NCBI GenBank assembly: GCA_958298945.1
Contig: OY282606.1
Span: 45,707,920-45,771,919 of the forward strand
Direction: 5' to 3'
Source: Atherix ibis
Taxonomy: Eukaryota > Arthropoda > Insecta > Diptera > Athericidae
DNA: 64,000 bases
The notes below the pieces were generated by a model. That model made no database searches. It had not been told where the DNA came from and worked only from the letters and a program-made list of their open reading frames with translations. The number at the start of each line of letters is the position of its first letter. Within the stretch, counting starts at the first letter, position 1. Shown here piece after piece: positions 31,598 to 43,600 of this stretch. Made by a program: the position numbers and the translations under genes.

Positions 31598-32862
31598 CAG
31601 GGTTATTTTTTTGTTAAGGCTGATTTTGTTTGGCCGCCATTTTGGTTTAGAAAACATTTGTTTGTTGGCATTTGACAGTCGTGGAGAATGGTCGATAAAA
31701 ATTTACTTTGGAGTATCTAACGCCGCAACAACGTGTTCAAATTATTAAAACATTTTATTTAAATAATTGTTCAATTGTGAATACCGAGAGAAAAGTACGT
31801 GACTTTTTTTATGTTAATCATATGTAGAACAAGTGAACCATGCAGCGTGTAATGAATAATTTTTTAAATGCACATACACTGGGAGATAAAGCAAAGACTG
31901 GGCGGTAAGTAAGCCAACGTACACCTGAAAGATTGATGCAGTAAGGAAGAGTGTTGCTGAATGTCGGGTACCTCTAGTTGTCGCCGTACACAAAAATTAG
32001 ATATATCTCCATCATGTTTATTAAAAATTCTTAAAATATATTTGCTTTTTTAACCGTATAATATTCAATTGACACAACAACTACAGGCAAATGACCATGG
32101 ACTTCGGCGAGATTGGAGTCCTGGAGTTTTACAGCCATAATTTTTAGCAAAAATCATTATGAGCGACGAAGCACACTTCGACTTTGCTAGCTTTTTCAAT
32201 AAGCAGAATAGCCACTATTGGGACACTGAAAACCCTTAACTAATACACTAAAGACCACTACATTCTCGTAGAGAAGCTGTATGGTGCGGCTTTTGGACCA
32301 GCGGCATCATTGGTCATATTTCTTTGAGGATGCTGAATGCAATGCTGTAACATGTTGGTAAACTCTCTTCTACCCGAATTGGATTAATTAGGCCTATAGA
32401 ACATGCGGTTCCAACAAAATGGTGTCACATCATACACAGCTCGCGCTACAATGCAAATTTTGGGAGAAATTTTTCCGGCCGAATAATGTCAAAAAGTGGT
32501 AATATCGACTGCCACCGAACCCCCCCCCCCCCCTCCAACCGGATCACTTACTTGCATCCTCTTGATTTCTTCATATGAGGATACTTTAAGAAAAATGTGT
32601 ACACTAACAGACCAACCACATCCTCGATACTTAAGGATAACATTCGAAACGAAATGGCTGAAATAACACCAGAAGATTGCGAAAATGTTATGAAAAATGT
32701 TGTTAAATTTTTAACATTTTAATGTTAATGAGAGAAAAAACTCGCCCTTGCGCCGGGGCCAGACGCGGGTATTTGTAATGGTAAAGACCATATCATTAAT
32801 CAATAAAATGTAAATTATAAAATTATTAAAAAAATTAGACCTGTAACATAAAACGCACCTTG
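31598..32862 (+). mobile_element. IS630/Tc1-like DNA transposon, decayed, with end remnants
   Basis: The left end CAGGGTTATTTTTTTGTTA follows TA (31596-31597). The right end, read inward on the other strand, is CAAGGTGCGTTTTATGTTA and is followed by TA (32863-32864). The ends are diverged inverted repeats of a kind common at insect elements of this superfamily. A transposase relic lies between them in the expected place and strand. Total length is about 1.27 kb. A C14 run sits at 32520-32533. Confidence 0.7.
31715..32720 (+). pseudogene. IS630/Tc1-like transposase relic
   Basis: The N-terminus reads YTPQQRVQIIKTFYLNN and SIVNTERKVR, the helix-turn-helix start of this family. Then comes IIMSDEAHFDFASFFNKQNS with the first catalytic D, then HYWDTENP, then PLHSRREAVWCGFWTSGIIG, then RTCGSNKMVSHHTQLALQCK (in place of NMWFQQDGATCHTARATM, so the second D is lost), and WEKFFRP. 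The third-D block is not legible. At least six stops and shifts occur. The copy at 14 kb is better preserved in the middle and shows the same block order. Confidence 0.8.
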
Positions 32863-33140
32863 TATATAATAGATGATAATTTAAAAAAAAATTAAATGGA
32901 CTTGTTTTAAGTATAGATTATTACCATATATTTCTGTGATCCTAATCTCTATGGTACTACAACATAAAATAATCACTGTTTTTTCAAACGTATCTTTTTC
33001 AAATATATCTGTACTTTAATTAATAAAAATATGTGAAAATTGTTTTATTTCTTATCAAAAATCATATCGTCATTGATTTTTTAGTATCATATCTTCTCTA
33101 GGGTCTTAATTTTCAATATCGTATTTCTTGTAGGGTACTA

Positions 33141-34428
33141 CGAGGGTCGTTCAATAAGTATTTAGAAAATCCGAGAAATTGCGCTCGTAGTATCGATTTT
33201 TTTTTTGTAAGTAGCATTATCGACAGGAAAGGTGTCAAAATTTCAGCTCGATCTATAGTGCAGGTCAATTTCTATCGTCGATTAAAGTTAACGACATTTA
33301 TTTGTGCATAACAATGGAAAAAAGTGAGTTTAGGGCTGTCATCAAACATCTCCATTTGAAAGGCTTAAGCCCGCAAGAAATCAAAGCCGAGTTGGATGCA
33401 GTTCATGACACATCTGCACCTGTGTTTGTGATGGTTTACAATTGGGTGAATGAATTTAAACGTGGCCGTTCATCCACAAAAGATGAACATCGTTCAGGAC
33501 GCCCAATTGAGGTGCCTACTCCTGAAATCATCGACAAAATCCACGATCTGATTTTGAACGATCGGCGAATTAAAGTGCGCGAATTAGTTGAGGCCACGGG
33601 CATATCACAAGGTACAGTCGCTTCAATTTTGCATGAAAAATTGTCTGTGAAAAAAATTTCGGCAAGATGGGTGCCGCGTTTGCTCTCAGAGAAGAATAAG
33701 CGCAATCGTGTAGTGGATTGTGAGGCTATGTTGGCACTCTTTCATCGCAATCCTGCCGAATTCCTTCGTCGATATGTCACTGTGGACGAAACCTGGATAC
33801 ACTACTACACTCCAGAAACGAAGAGACAGTCATCACAGTGGATTTTCAAGGGTGAACGGGCTCCGAAGAAGGCAAAAACTGTGCCATCGGCCGGCAAGGT
33901 GATGGCCACGGTCTTTTGGGATTCGCAGGGCATCATTTTTATCGACTACTTGGAAAAAGGAAAAACAATAACAGGAGCGTATTACGCGTCGTTATTGCAA
34001 CGGTTGAGCGTGGAAATCAAAGAGAAACGCACCCATCTGAAGAAGAAAAAAATCCTCTTGCGTCAGGACAATGCGCGTGTCCACACCTGAGCTGTTTCCA
34101 TGGCCAAAATTGTGGAATTGAGAATGGAATTGTTGCAGCATCCCGCTTATTCACCAGATTTGGCCCCGAGTGACTATTTTCTTTTCCCCAATCTGAAGAA
34201 ATGGCTTGGCGGACGACGGTTCACTTCCAACGAGGACGTCATTGCTCAAACGGATGAGTATTTTGCAGAACTTCCGAAATCCTATTTTTTGGACGGGATA
34301 AACATTTTGGAAAAACGGTTGGAAAAGTGTATACAGCTAAAAGGAGATTATGTTGAAAAATAAAATTTTTTTTTTTTTAAAAAACAGTTTTTTCCATCTT
34401 TTTCTAAGGATTTATTGAACGACTCTCG
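33141..34428 (+). mobile_element. mariner element, family A, copy 2 (complete ends)
   Basis: 1288 bp, flanked by TA (33139-33140 and 34429-34430). The left end is CGAGGGTCGTTCAATAAGT. The right end, read inward, has two or three changes from it. It is longer than copy 1 because it keeps about 50 bp of 5' untranslated sequence that copy 1 lacks. It is inserted in one unit of the ~150-bp array. It carries one transposase frame with a single stop. Confidence 0.95.
33314..34363 (+). pseudogene. mariner transposase (DD34D), family A copy 2, one stop
   Basis: A 349-codon frame starts at the ATG at 33314; the upstream TTG at 33302 is in frame but unlikely as a start. The order is helix-turn-helix region (residues ~1-110), GRPIEV linker, WVPRLL (119-124), D158 in TVDETW, D252 in RQDNARVHT, then a TGA at codon 259 (34088-34090, where copy 1 has TGC for Cys), then in phase PAYSPDLAPSD with D287 and LFPNLKKWLGGRRF. 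The 34-residue spacing between the last two acids defines a DD34D mariner. Only this stop breaks the frame, and it removes the third catalytic acid from the translated product. Confidence 0.95.
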
Positions 34429-35900
34429 TATTATCATTAAGGTGCTTTTAGTTTTTTAATTATTAATAATTATGACTTTGTAAGCTGTTAAAAGTGAAAC
34501 TTTTTTTTATCAACGAACATAGTATTAAAGATTTCTCATTATAATATGCTGAGTTTCACAAAAATGTAGAGAGTTTCACAAATTTTATTTTATAATAAAT
34601 TTTACGAATTTTATCTTTGGAAATTATTAAACTAAGATTCAAATTTATTAAGAATTATGTTATCATTAATTTCTCAGCATTATATGGTATCATATCTGAG
34701 GTCTTAACATATGCATTTATTTTGGTACTGATACACTTTTATTTCAAACCATTAGTTATGTGTCTAAAAATAATAAGGATTTGATCTCATTTGATTAATA
34801 ATCCGAGTATCTCTTCTGAGGTCTTAGCTTTTATTGAATTTTTTTTAAATATTTGTAACGAATTTACCACTTCTGTTTTTTTCTTAATTTTATTAGTACT
34901 ATTTAATTAATATCCAATTTTATAAAAGACTATATTATTTTCAATTTCTGAGCATTCTATTCTCCTTGGGGTCCTAAAGAATGCATTTCTTTTTTTACTA
35001 ACACCCCTTTGCATTTTCTTGTAAATTATTAATTATGTATCGGACAATTACTAATGCTTTGATCTCATTCTGTCAATGCTGATAGTATCTTAGATTTTCT
35101 AGCCTTATATCTCTTTTAGGGTTCTTTTTGATAAATTTTATATTGTTCAAAAAATTTTCATCGAATTAATTAATTGTCTTTTCCTAACTAACTATTGTAT
35201 TTCAGTGAAATTCATTCATTAGATTTAAGTTTATAAAAGATAGATTTGCTAGTATCGTTTCCTTTCTAAGGTCATCAAATATGTTTTTGTTAATGTTATT
35301 TAGGCACTTATATATCCGAAAATAACAAAGCTTTGATTTTATTTGTTCAATGATTACACATATATTATAGCAAATTGTCTAGTAGCGTATTTTTGAGGTT
35401 TCAACCCATATTTGAGGTTTTCGTTTTTTTAGTCAGATTTTTATTTCCTCACTTTGTGTGAAATATTTTAATATATAAAATTATCCTGTTCCTTCTCTTG
35501 ACCCCATCCAATGGAGGAGGTAACACCATTGGGGGGGGGGGGGTGTCCATTTTGCGTTTGCGTATTCGGTATGATTTTTTCTGTTATGTGGGTGTGAGGA
35601 CATTATATTACTAATTTTAGAACCCCCACGAAAAATGCTACGGCAATGTTAAGGTGTTCTCTAAATATGGTCGTATTTGGACCATAATTAGATACACCAT
35701 TTTTGAACTATTTATTTTTATAAAAGTTCTCTATCACACATTTTTCTTCTTTGGGGTCCTAAACTATTTATAATTAATAGTATTTAGCACTTACATTTTT
35801 TTTCTTCTAATTTTTAATTATATTTCTGAAAATCATACGGCTTTGATATTTTTTTGTTAATGACCATCTTATTGTAGATTTTCCAGCAATTGTAAATATT

Positions 35901-36450
35901 AAAATTATTCTAATTCAACTATTTTCTTCATCCTATATTTTCTGAAATTTTTTAACGCTAATCAGCAATTACATTGTAAAAAAGTTTCAAAATTTTAATG
36001 GTAACATCTTTTTATATTTAAAAGTCCAACAATATTTTAGATTATCTTTTGTTAAAATGCTCCAAATCACAGTTCAATGAGAGTAAATCGAATTGACTAA
36101 AAATTAACTAAAACATGAAGACTTATTAAGAAAAAAGAACGATATTTAAAGAATATATAATAACTGGGAATACACATCAAAATTTTGTTCAGAAACAAAA
36201 TCTGATTTAAAGATCTGGTTGGAGGGGGTTGGTTGGCCTTTGCGTCCAGTACACAACTCTCATTTTTAGTTACATTTTTCAGCACAATTGTTACCATAAA
36301 TTAACACAAAAAAAATAATTTTTACCTTTTTGAGCAGACTATTTTTAACATTTATACCTTTACTTGAGAAAACACAATTTTTATGAGAAATATTTTTTTT
36401 ATAGAAAAAAAAAATAAAAACCATTTGAAAACGAGATGGAATTTACTTAC
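35901..36450. other. AT-rich DNA, possible intron start of the minus-strand candidate
   Basis: No motif is seen except that it would be intronic if the splice donor at 36450 is real. The short minus-strand frame at 36097-36297 is not recognised. Confidence 0.3.
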
Positions 36451-37000
36451 CTGTAACTGCAAAGCTTTTTACCTTCTTGCGTGTCGACTTTACTGCAGTT
36501 AAAGTTTTCGATTCGAGGTTGCGTTTTCGCTGCTGTAATTCAGGTATAAACCGGCAATGGTAAAATACTGCATTTTGACTTTTTCTTTTTCTTTCCCACT
36601 CTATCTTCAGTTTTTCTCCGCTCCATCAACTCGCATCGTGCAACGTGACTCGATGGGGAGTTGTTTCGTCATATTCCAATTATAATTGATGATGTTTTTC
36701 TATTCCGTGTAAAGCTCTACTGTTCATGCAGCCTTTCCACCTCCAAAAACTTCCATTAAAAATTTCCCCACATCGACAGGTAGCACCACTATTTCATTTA
36801 TTCACATACACATACAAAGTCCACCTCCTTATGCTAATATGCTTATCTCTTTCGCTTATCGAAACTTCTTCTTTCTTTTCAGATTTGGCGCACAAACTGC
36901 AGCATTGAAATCCATCGAATGGCGCCGCGCATTTAGTGTGTCTCTCGACGAAATCATTTAGTCCAGTCCGATGCCGATTTCCCTGGCGAGCATATTATAT
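36451..37000 (-). promoter_or_regulatory. possible promoter and non-coding first exon, minus strand
   Basis: The block is GC-richer than its flanks. On the minus strand it starts with a TATA-like ATATAATATG (about 36990-37000), followed by CpG-rich sequence with GCGCGGCGCC. It ends in a consensus 5' splice site, ACAG followed by GTAAGTAAAT (exon end 36451, intron start 36450). Small upstream-type open frames occur (for example MTKQLPIESRC), but no frame runs from an ATG to the donor, so it would be a 5' untranslated exon. No acceptor or coding exon is found to the left in the window. The signals are seen; transcription is inference. Confidence 0.3.
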
Positions 37001-38719
37001 GGAGATGTTTTTATTCAATAAAAGTTAATTTTTTTTTGTTTTCTTACAAAAATGAACTAAATTTTTTTCCTTACCCAATTAAAAAGACTTTTCCGTTGAC
37101 AAAAAAAAATATAACTAAATAATTTTGAAAAAGAGGAACGAATTGAAAAGCAATAATAATCAGTGTTGTGGGTGGTGTATTGAACATTTTGGAAAATTTA
37201 ATTTTTTTTAGTTTTTATTTAGTTAATTTTTTTTTGGTGGACAAATTTTTTTATGAAATATGTGAATTTTTTGTGTAAAATCTTTTTTTTTGTTTGGTGA
37301 AGATATTAACATATAATATGTGAATTTTTTTTTTCTTAATCTGAGAAAAATTTTACAAAACCCGTAAAAATTAAATTATATAAAAATTAACTATTAAAAC
37401 CAATTTAATGGATAAAATTTATTTAGAAAAAATATCTAATAATTCCAAGGCTAAAATTTATATAGAAACGAAAATTTGTAGAAAAGTGTATCTACTAAAA
37501 GTAAGAAAATTATTGAGTTGTGAAAAGATTGACAAAAGAAATTTTATCAAAAATAACTGATTTGTAAATATTAAAAATGATAATATTTTGTGATAGTTTA
37601 TTTTTGTTTTAATTTGGAAAAAATGCGTTAGAAAAATGTATTTACAGTTAAAAAAAAATAATATGTATTTCCAAAAAGCATACTTGATATAGAAAAAAAA
37701 AATTGATTTTAGCTTAAAAAGATTATTTTTTGTTTTTGTACAAAAATTAGAAGAACATTTTTGGAAAATTTGGAATTAAAAATTTCTGTATGGAATAATT
37801 AAATAAAAATTAACCTTATAAAAAAATTATAAGAAAAATGCCGTAAATACAATGAAAAATTAAAAAAAAAAGATAAAATACGACAATAATAGTATAGTAT
37901 AAATAATAGTTAATAATAAAATTTCATAAATGATACTTAAAAATAATATATAAAAAAAAAGTGAAATACAATAAATATTATTGATAGTAATAATAATAAA
38001 TAATAAATATTAATAATAATAATAAAAAAATATAGTATAGTAGGAAACGGTAAAATAACGTTAATAAGGATTTAATAAAAATTGTACGTCGGCCATTTTG
38101 AAAGGAAAGGATACACTAACAGATGCCATAATGATTCTACAACCACAGCTAAAAAAGCCAACACGTTTCATTCCTCATAAGTTTCCATCTCCATTTTTCA
38201 ACGTCAGGGAAAATCATCTACGAACAGTTGGGCTCACATTATGTGTTCTCCTTTTAATATTCGATCTTGGTAAATATTGGCCATAATTACATTTTTTTTT
38301 ATTTTAATATTTATTCATAAATATAATAAATATCATATATAAATATAAATATAAGGGATATTGCCATGTTTGCATTAACATGTAATCGACTGGTGAAATT
38401 TTTAATAATTTGTAAAAAACGTCGTTCTTTGAAGGCCCTTAAGTTGAAATTAAATTAAACTATTTAACTAAATAGAATAGAAAATTTTCAAATGAACTGT
38501 TTCTTTAAAAATTGGATAATAGAGAAGTTTTGATTTTTTTCAATAAAGTTATTTAGAAATTTTAAATGACAGTCAATTCCTTTTTTAAAATACTTTAACT
38601 GGAATAGTTTTTCGTAACACACAAAAAAAACTACAGCAACATTTTCAGGTACTCATAATAAATTAGTTATTTTATTTAGAAAATTTTGAGAATAAAATTC
38701 CATAAAGTACCATTATTCA
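37001..38719. other. very AT-rich DNA with TAA/AAT-rich tracts
   Basis: Interrupted (TAA)n/(AAT)n tracts occupy about 37880-38040. A short frame at 38098-38286 (plus) is not recognised. Confidence 0.5.
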
Positions 38720-39330
38720 TTTTTTTTAGGTCAAACGATATTACCGTATCGTATTTTTACGGTAAAATTTATAATTTTATATAAAATGCAGGCTTCATAA
38801 TTATAGGATAAATTTTAATATTAATTAGTCTAAAAATGTGGGTTTTTAAAAATGGAGTCTTCATACTGTTTTTTTTAGGTCAAACGGTATCGTATTTTTG
38901 CGGTTAAATTTATAATTTCATATAAAATGTAGTCTTCATAATTTTAGGATAAATTTTAATATTAATTAGTCTAAAAATGTGTCAGTAATCATTTCATTAT
39001 GATTGTCAAATAAAATATTATAGGTCAATTTTTGGGTCACAATGTTAAAAGCAAAAATTCATTATGCTTTTCGAGTTTAACATTTTCATCAAAATTAGTA
39101 GTAGATATTTATTAATAATAAAATTTAAGAGTTTCAGAAAAAGTATTTAGGTCAACCAATACCTTTAATTAGAATCAGGTTTTTTATGGTAAAATTTTTA
39201 ATTTCATAAAAATCTAGTCTTCATAATTAAAGGACCTCTAAAAAATTTCAATTAAGGTGAAAATATTTTTTTTTTATTTCATAAAATATCATTAAAAATT
39301 TTTAGGTCACAAGGTCACAGAGGAAATTTT
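38720..39330 (+). repeat. degenerate tandem array, about 145-bp period, with AGGTCA in each unit
   Basis: Units begin with a T run and AGGTCA at 38728, 38877, 39022, 39149 and 39304 (spacings 149, 145, 127 and 155). The first two units are close copies: AAATTTATAATTT, CTTCATAATT, then GGATAAATTTTAATATTAAT and TAGTCTAAAAATGTG. Later units are more diverged, and faint copies may continue to about 39.7 kb. The fifth has a second AGGTCA two bases on (39312-39317). Confidence 0.8.
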
Positions 39331-41969
39331 TTAATACAAAACCTTTAATTTATAAAATTTTTAAAATAATTTTGAGATTATCTAAAAATTTAGATTTGAA
39401 GTGGAATTCTTATATATTTATTGATTCCAATAAAACGTTTAGTCTTTTTTTAAATATTTTGTAGATTAATCTGAATTGCACCAAATTAAGCTCAACATAT
39501 GATGAAATTTTAAGATTTTCATTAAATTAATAGTAAATATTTCCCAAAAATATCTCGTCATTTTTAACGCTAACTAGTTTTCTTAATTAGACTCAGAATT
39601 TAATGAAATTTTTAAGGATAACATTTATATTTTCATAACAGTGTTTTCTTCTAAAGTTTAGGACCTCTAAATATTTTTGGTTAGGCTAAAAATGTATGTT
39701 GGTTTTTTTTTTTTTGTTTTATTCAGAATGTCACAGAATTTTTTTATACTAAACTTAAGATTTTTTATATATTTTTAAGATTATCAGATATTTGAAATTA
39801 AGCTCAATTTTGATCGTACAAATTTTTTTAATAATTTCTAAGAAAGTTTCTACATTTTAATAAAACAACAAGATATTTTTTAAAATAGTATTTGATATTT
39901 TACTAGATTATCTTGTAATCCTTGTCATATCTAAAAAATGACTACATAATTTTTAATTTATTAAATATTCTTAATTGTAATTTAAAAATAATTTTTACTC
40001 ATTTTTAGGTTATTTGTTAGTATTGTTAATTTAGAAAACTATATTATATTTAAGCTAAAAGGAAACTTTTGAATTTTTTTTAGAAATAATCGCCGCCAAA
40101 TTGCGGTTGGAAGGGGAGGAAGGAGTAGGGGGTTGGTCAATAAATATTCAAAATTAGGTTTTGTTTTCTATGAAAGCTCTTATATTTAATCAAAACTTAT
40201 TTTTATAGTTTTTATTTAAAATTCCATATAACTGAAGTTGTAAATAATATTTTTTTTGTTTATTTTAGAAAAATTTAAAAACAAATCCAAAATCATATAA
40301 CATAAAAGATAAATTTTAAAACTAGCAAAAAAATATTCAAAATGTGATCAAAAATTTTATCTAAAATATTTCTTCACAAAATTTTTTTGATTTATTTATT
40401 TTCACAATTTTGAAGATCCAAAAATAAATAATTTTTGTTTTTTTGAAAAAATATTGCAATTTAAAAAAATATAATTATTATTATCGAAAGCGCGACTTTC
40501 ATTTGTAATTCATAAATAAATAATAAAAATATAAATTTTCTTTGATTATCTATTTAAGTAAATAATAAATAAAAATGTAACAAAATTTTTAACTAGATTT
40601 TAATAGAAAAGGTGCTATATTTTTGCTTTAGGTCAATATTCTAATAGGACAGCTCACAAAAATACCAAGTCACTACTTTATACGTTTGCGTTTAGTTATT
40701 GGGTCAATATGGTGACTTTTAGTCAAATCGTGTTTTAAGGGTGCGCGAAATATTTCTCATGAAAAATAAATACTTGAACTGATAGTGAATCTTATCAAAA
40801 ATGAATACACTTAGTATGACTAAATAGAAAAAAGTGTTTTGCTTTGAATTTTTTTCTTCTAAAATTTACAAACGATCTCAGACTAAGAGTATACGTAAAT
40901 GACACTAGCTATACAGTATTTACTGTAGATCTGGAGCTGGTCAACTACACTTTCTCGTTGCCCTTTTACGGTATCTACACTGAACTGACCATTAACCATT
41001 CTGGCATGCAGTTACCAACCGCAATGTTATGTATTAATAGAAGCTACCTGGTGAGGCTATTAAAACGCAAGTGAAAGTTGTTCGGTAATCATCAGCATAA
41101 ATTCACATTCAGTTGGTAAAAATTCCAGCGTTGTTTCGATCAAACTGAGTAATTTATTCAAAAAAATACGCACAGGTATGATAAAGAGGTAATTGACATT
41201 TGGCAATTTGGAAATAGTTTTCGTTTCCTAACAAGAAAAGAAATAATGAACATTCAGTTATGGTTTGGTTATTTTGTATTTAAGGTCCATATTTTGGTCC
41301 TCGTAATAAAGGACCTTTCCAGCCTAATTGCATTGCATATTTTCTATACCTTTTAGTATTTTTTGTAAATCCAGTTCAAAGTAAATTTTTTTTTTGTAAT
41401 AATTGCAATCATGTAAGTTATGGTATTTTTGTATTCAGGTGAATGGAAATTATGGAAGCAATTTTTTTATTTTCGAAATTCTGTGATAACGTCTTCTTTG
41501 GTGCATTTTTAATTTTGGTATTACGCTATGAACTTTGCTTTTCTTTTATTTCGATCGACGTGCAATTATTTTGAAATACTTATAAACATGTTAAAAAGAT
41601 TAGTTGCTATTGAGTTGAATAAGTATTAAAGTTTTTAAAAATATTCCACAAGGTTAACATTTATTTTGAACTAAAAATTATTTGGTCATTTGTATAGAAG
41701 GTGTATGAGGTTTTTATATATCGTTACGATTATAAGGCCATTTGGGTTTTTCTTCTATAAAATAGTTACAAAAAATTTAATAGTTTATTTGGCGAAAAAC
41801 TTCAAAAAAATAGTCAAAACTGATTTAAAAGTTAAATAATTCCTTCTTCATTTTTATAATTGATTCGATTTTTTAATATAGTACTATTATTATTGCACTT
41901 CTTGGATAACGATTACTGCTATTTGTGATTGCAAAACGAGTAAGTTCCCAAAGGTTACCTATCCTAATA
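39331..41969. other. AT-rich DNA, no gene recognised
   Basis: Possible faint continuation of the preceding array to about 39.7 kb. A GC patch lies at 40090-40135. The frame at 40844-41074 (plus) is slightly GC-richer but has no known motif. Confidence 0.4.
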
Positions 41970-41971
41970 TA

Positions 41972-42838
41972 CGAGGTCTGTTAAAAAAGTATCGAGAATT
42001 TGAAATTTCCGCAGGTTAGGTATATTCGATTTTCGATTTTTTGTGGAACCGACAAGTTCGGCCATTTTGAATGTTCAGTCAATTTTTGACAGCTGCTTTG
42101 CTTGCATGTGTTTTGGCTCGTCTTCGATTTTTGCTCAATTTCGGCAAAAAACAGCATCGCATTAACATTGCTAAGGAGCTGTTGGACTCTGTCCACGACG
42201 ACCCAAATTTGCTCCAGAGGGTCATAACTGGTGACCAATTATGGGTTTATGGTTATGACGTGGAAACCAAAGCTCAATTATCCCAATGGAAGATGCCGCA
42301 CGTGCCAAGACCGAAAAAGCTCGTCAAGTTCGGTCGAATATGAAGGTTTTGCTTACAGTTTTCTTCGATTGAAGGGGCGTGGTGCATCATAAGTTCTTGC
42401 CACAGGGTAGAACGGTCAATAAGAAATATTACCTGCATGTTATGCACAAGTTGCGTGAAGCAATCCGCCAGAAACGTCCGGATTTGTGGAAGAACAAAAC
42501 TTGGCTTTTGCACCATGATAACGCCCCTGCTCACGCATCGTTGCTTGTGCGCGAATTCTTGGCCAAAAACAATATACTAACAATACCGCAGCCACCGTAT
42601 TCCCCAGATCTGGCCCTCTGTGACTTTTTCTTGTTCCCAAAACAGATTCTTCGATCCCTTTTTTGGAATGGGCAAAAATAGAAGACGAGCCAAAACATGT
42701 GGCCCAACTTCAAAATGACCGAACTTGTCGGCATAAGTGAAAGATATGAGTACCAACATAACGCCACAAAAAATCGAAAATCGAATATACGTAACTCGCG
42801 AAAATTCAAAATTCCCGATACTTTTTGAACAGACCTCG
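41972..42838 (+). mobile_element. mariner family B, rearranged foldback copy
   Basis: 867 bp, flanked by TA (41970-41971 and 42839-42840). Both ends start CGAGGTCTGTT. The left side (41972 to about 42131) is the 5' end of family B, judged against the copies at 49.4 and 61.7 kb. The right side (about 42642-42838) is the same 5' end inverted, reaching back into the first codons after the start. The normal 3' end is gone. Thus long inverted arms of roughly 160-200 bp, each with its own small deletions, flank a central transposase fragment. It could fold back and be moved in trans if family B transposase existed elsewhere. Confidence 0.88.
42130..42641 (+). pseudogene. mariner family B transposase, central fragment
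   Basis: Starts abruptly at GKKQHRINIAKELLD, then VITGDQLWVYGYDVETKAQ (first catalytic D; GDE changed to GDQ), SQWKMPHVPRPKK, then a frame break, PQGRTVNKKYY, LREAIRQKRPDLWKN, LLHHDNAPAHASLLVREFLA (second D) and PPYSPDLALCDFFLFPK (third D). There are 34 residues between the last two. The DNA-binding N-terminus and the C-terminal tail are missing. One stop (TGA in FFD-RG) lies between the first and second catalytic blocks. This copy is the only family B one here that keeps the first catalytic block. Confidence 0.88.
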
Positions 42839-42894
42839 TATGTTTCAATTGTCATTAAAAAAAATTATTTTCAAAATTTTCCGTTGATGGAAAA

Positions 42895-43600
42895 TTTTTT
42901 GTTTCTAGGTTATTGAATGGTTTTTAGGCTATTAACTGTCCTTATTAAGTTATTCAAAATAGTTTTTAGGTAATTTTATATCCTGGCGGACAGTTTTTAG
43001 GTAATTTAACGTACTTTTCAAAATAGTTTTTGGGTTATTTAATATTCTGATCGATAGTATTTAGGCTGCGCCTAAAGGTAAAAGAGTTTAAATAGTTTTT
43101 AGATCTCTTTATATTAGATTCAAATAGCTTTAAGGTAATTTATTATCTAAGTTGTGGTCAAAATTAGAAGCTTAATTTTTTTTAGTAAGATTAGGTCTAA
43201 CTAGAGGATTAGGTTGGGCTAAAGGTTCATCTTTGTTAGATACGTTTAGTTTTAATAATTTGTAGATCATATAAAGTCCTAATCGATAGCATTTAAGTCA
43301 TTTAATACTCTAGATTAGGTCTAAACAAGAGAGAAAAAGCTCAATTTGTTTAGGTAGGTTTATTTTAAGTAATTTTCAGGTCATTTAACATCCTTATTGT
43401 GGCATTTAAAATAGTTTTTAGGTTATTTATTATTCTAATCGATAGTTTGTAGGTGATTTAATATCCTAATTTGGACTAAAAGAAGCATAATGGGAAACCA
43501 CTTACATAGTTATCTTACTTTGTCTTAGAGCTTTGTCAATTTTTAGATCAATTAATATTTCCAATTGGCCTAATAATTTATACCTACTTATGAGAGGATA
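42895..43600. repeat. degenerate short tandem repeat with TTTTTAGGTTATTTAATAT core
   Basis: Variants of TTTTTAGGTTATTTAATAT, often followed by CCTAATCGATAGT, recur many times at irregular spacing of about 30-60 bp (for example near 42922, 42965, 42990, 43026 and 43418). Strongly diverged and non-coding. Confidence 0.65.

Larger units (their letters stand above)
33050..35900. repeat. degenerate tandem array, about 150-bp period
   Basis: A landmark (variants of CTTCT-AGGTCTTAA or GGGGTCCTAA) recurs at about 33101, 34699, 34819, 34968, 35118, 35269, 35396 and 35754. Most spacings are 120-151 bp, and the first gap is two periods once the inserted mariner (33141-34428) is removed. Each unit also has CTTTGAT-TCATTTGTTAAT-like sequence. 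Units are strongly diverged. A G13 run sits at 35531-35543. Confidence 0.65.

Noticed and set aside
42440..42855. Minus-strand frames in the foldback mariner
   Set aside because: They are antisense to the transposase or arise from the inverted 5' end; they give the N-terminal peptide only as part of the inverted arm.
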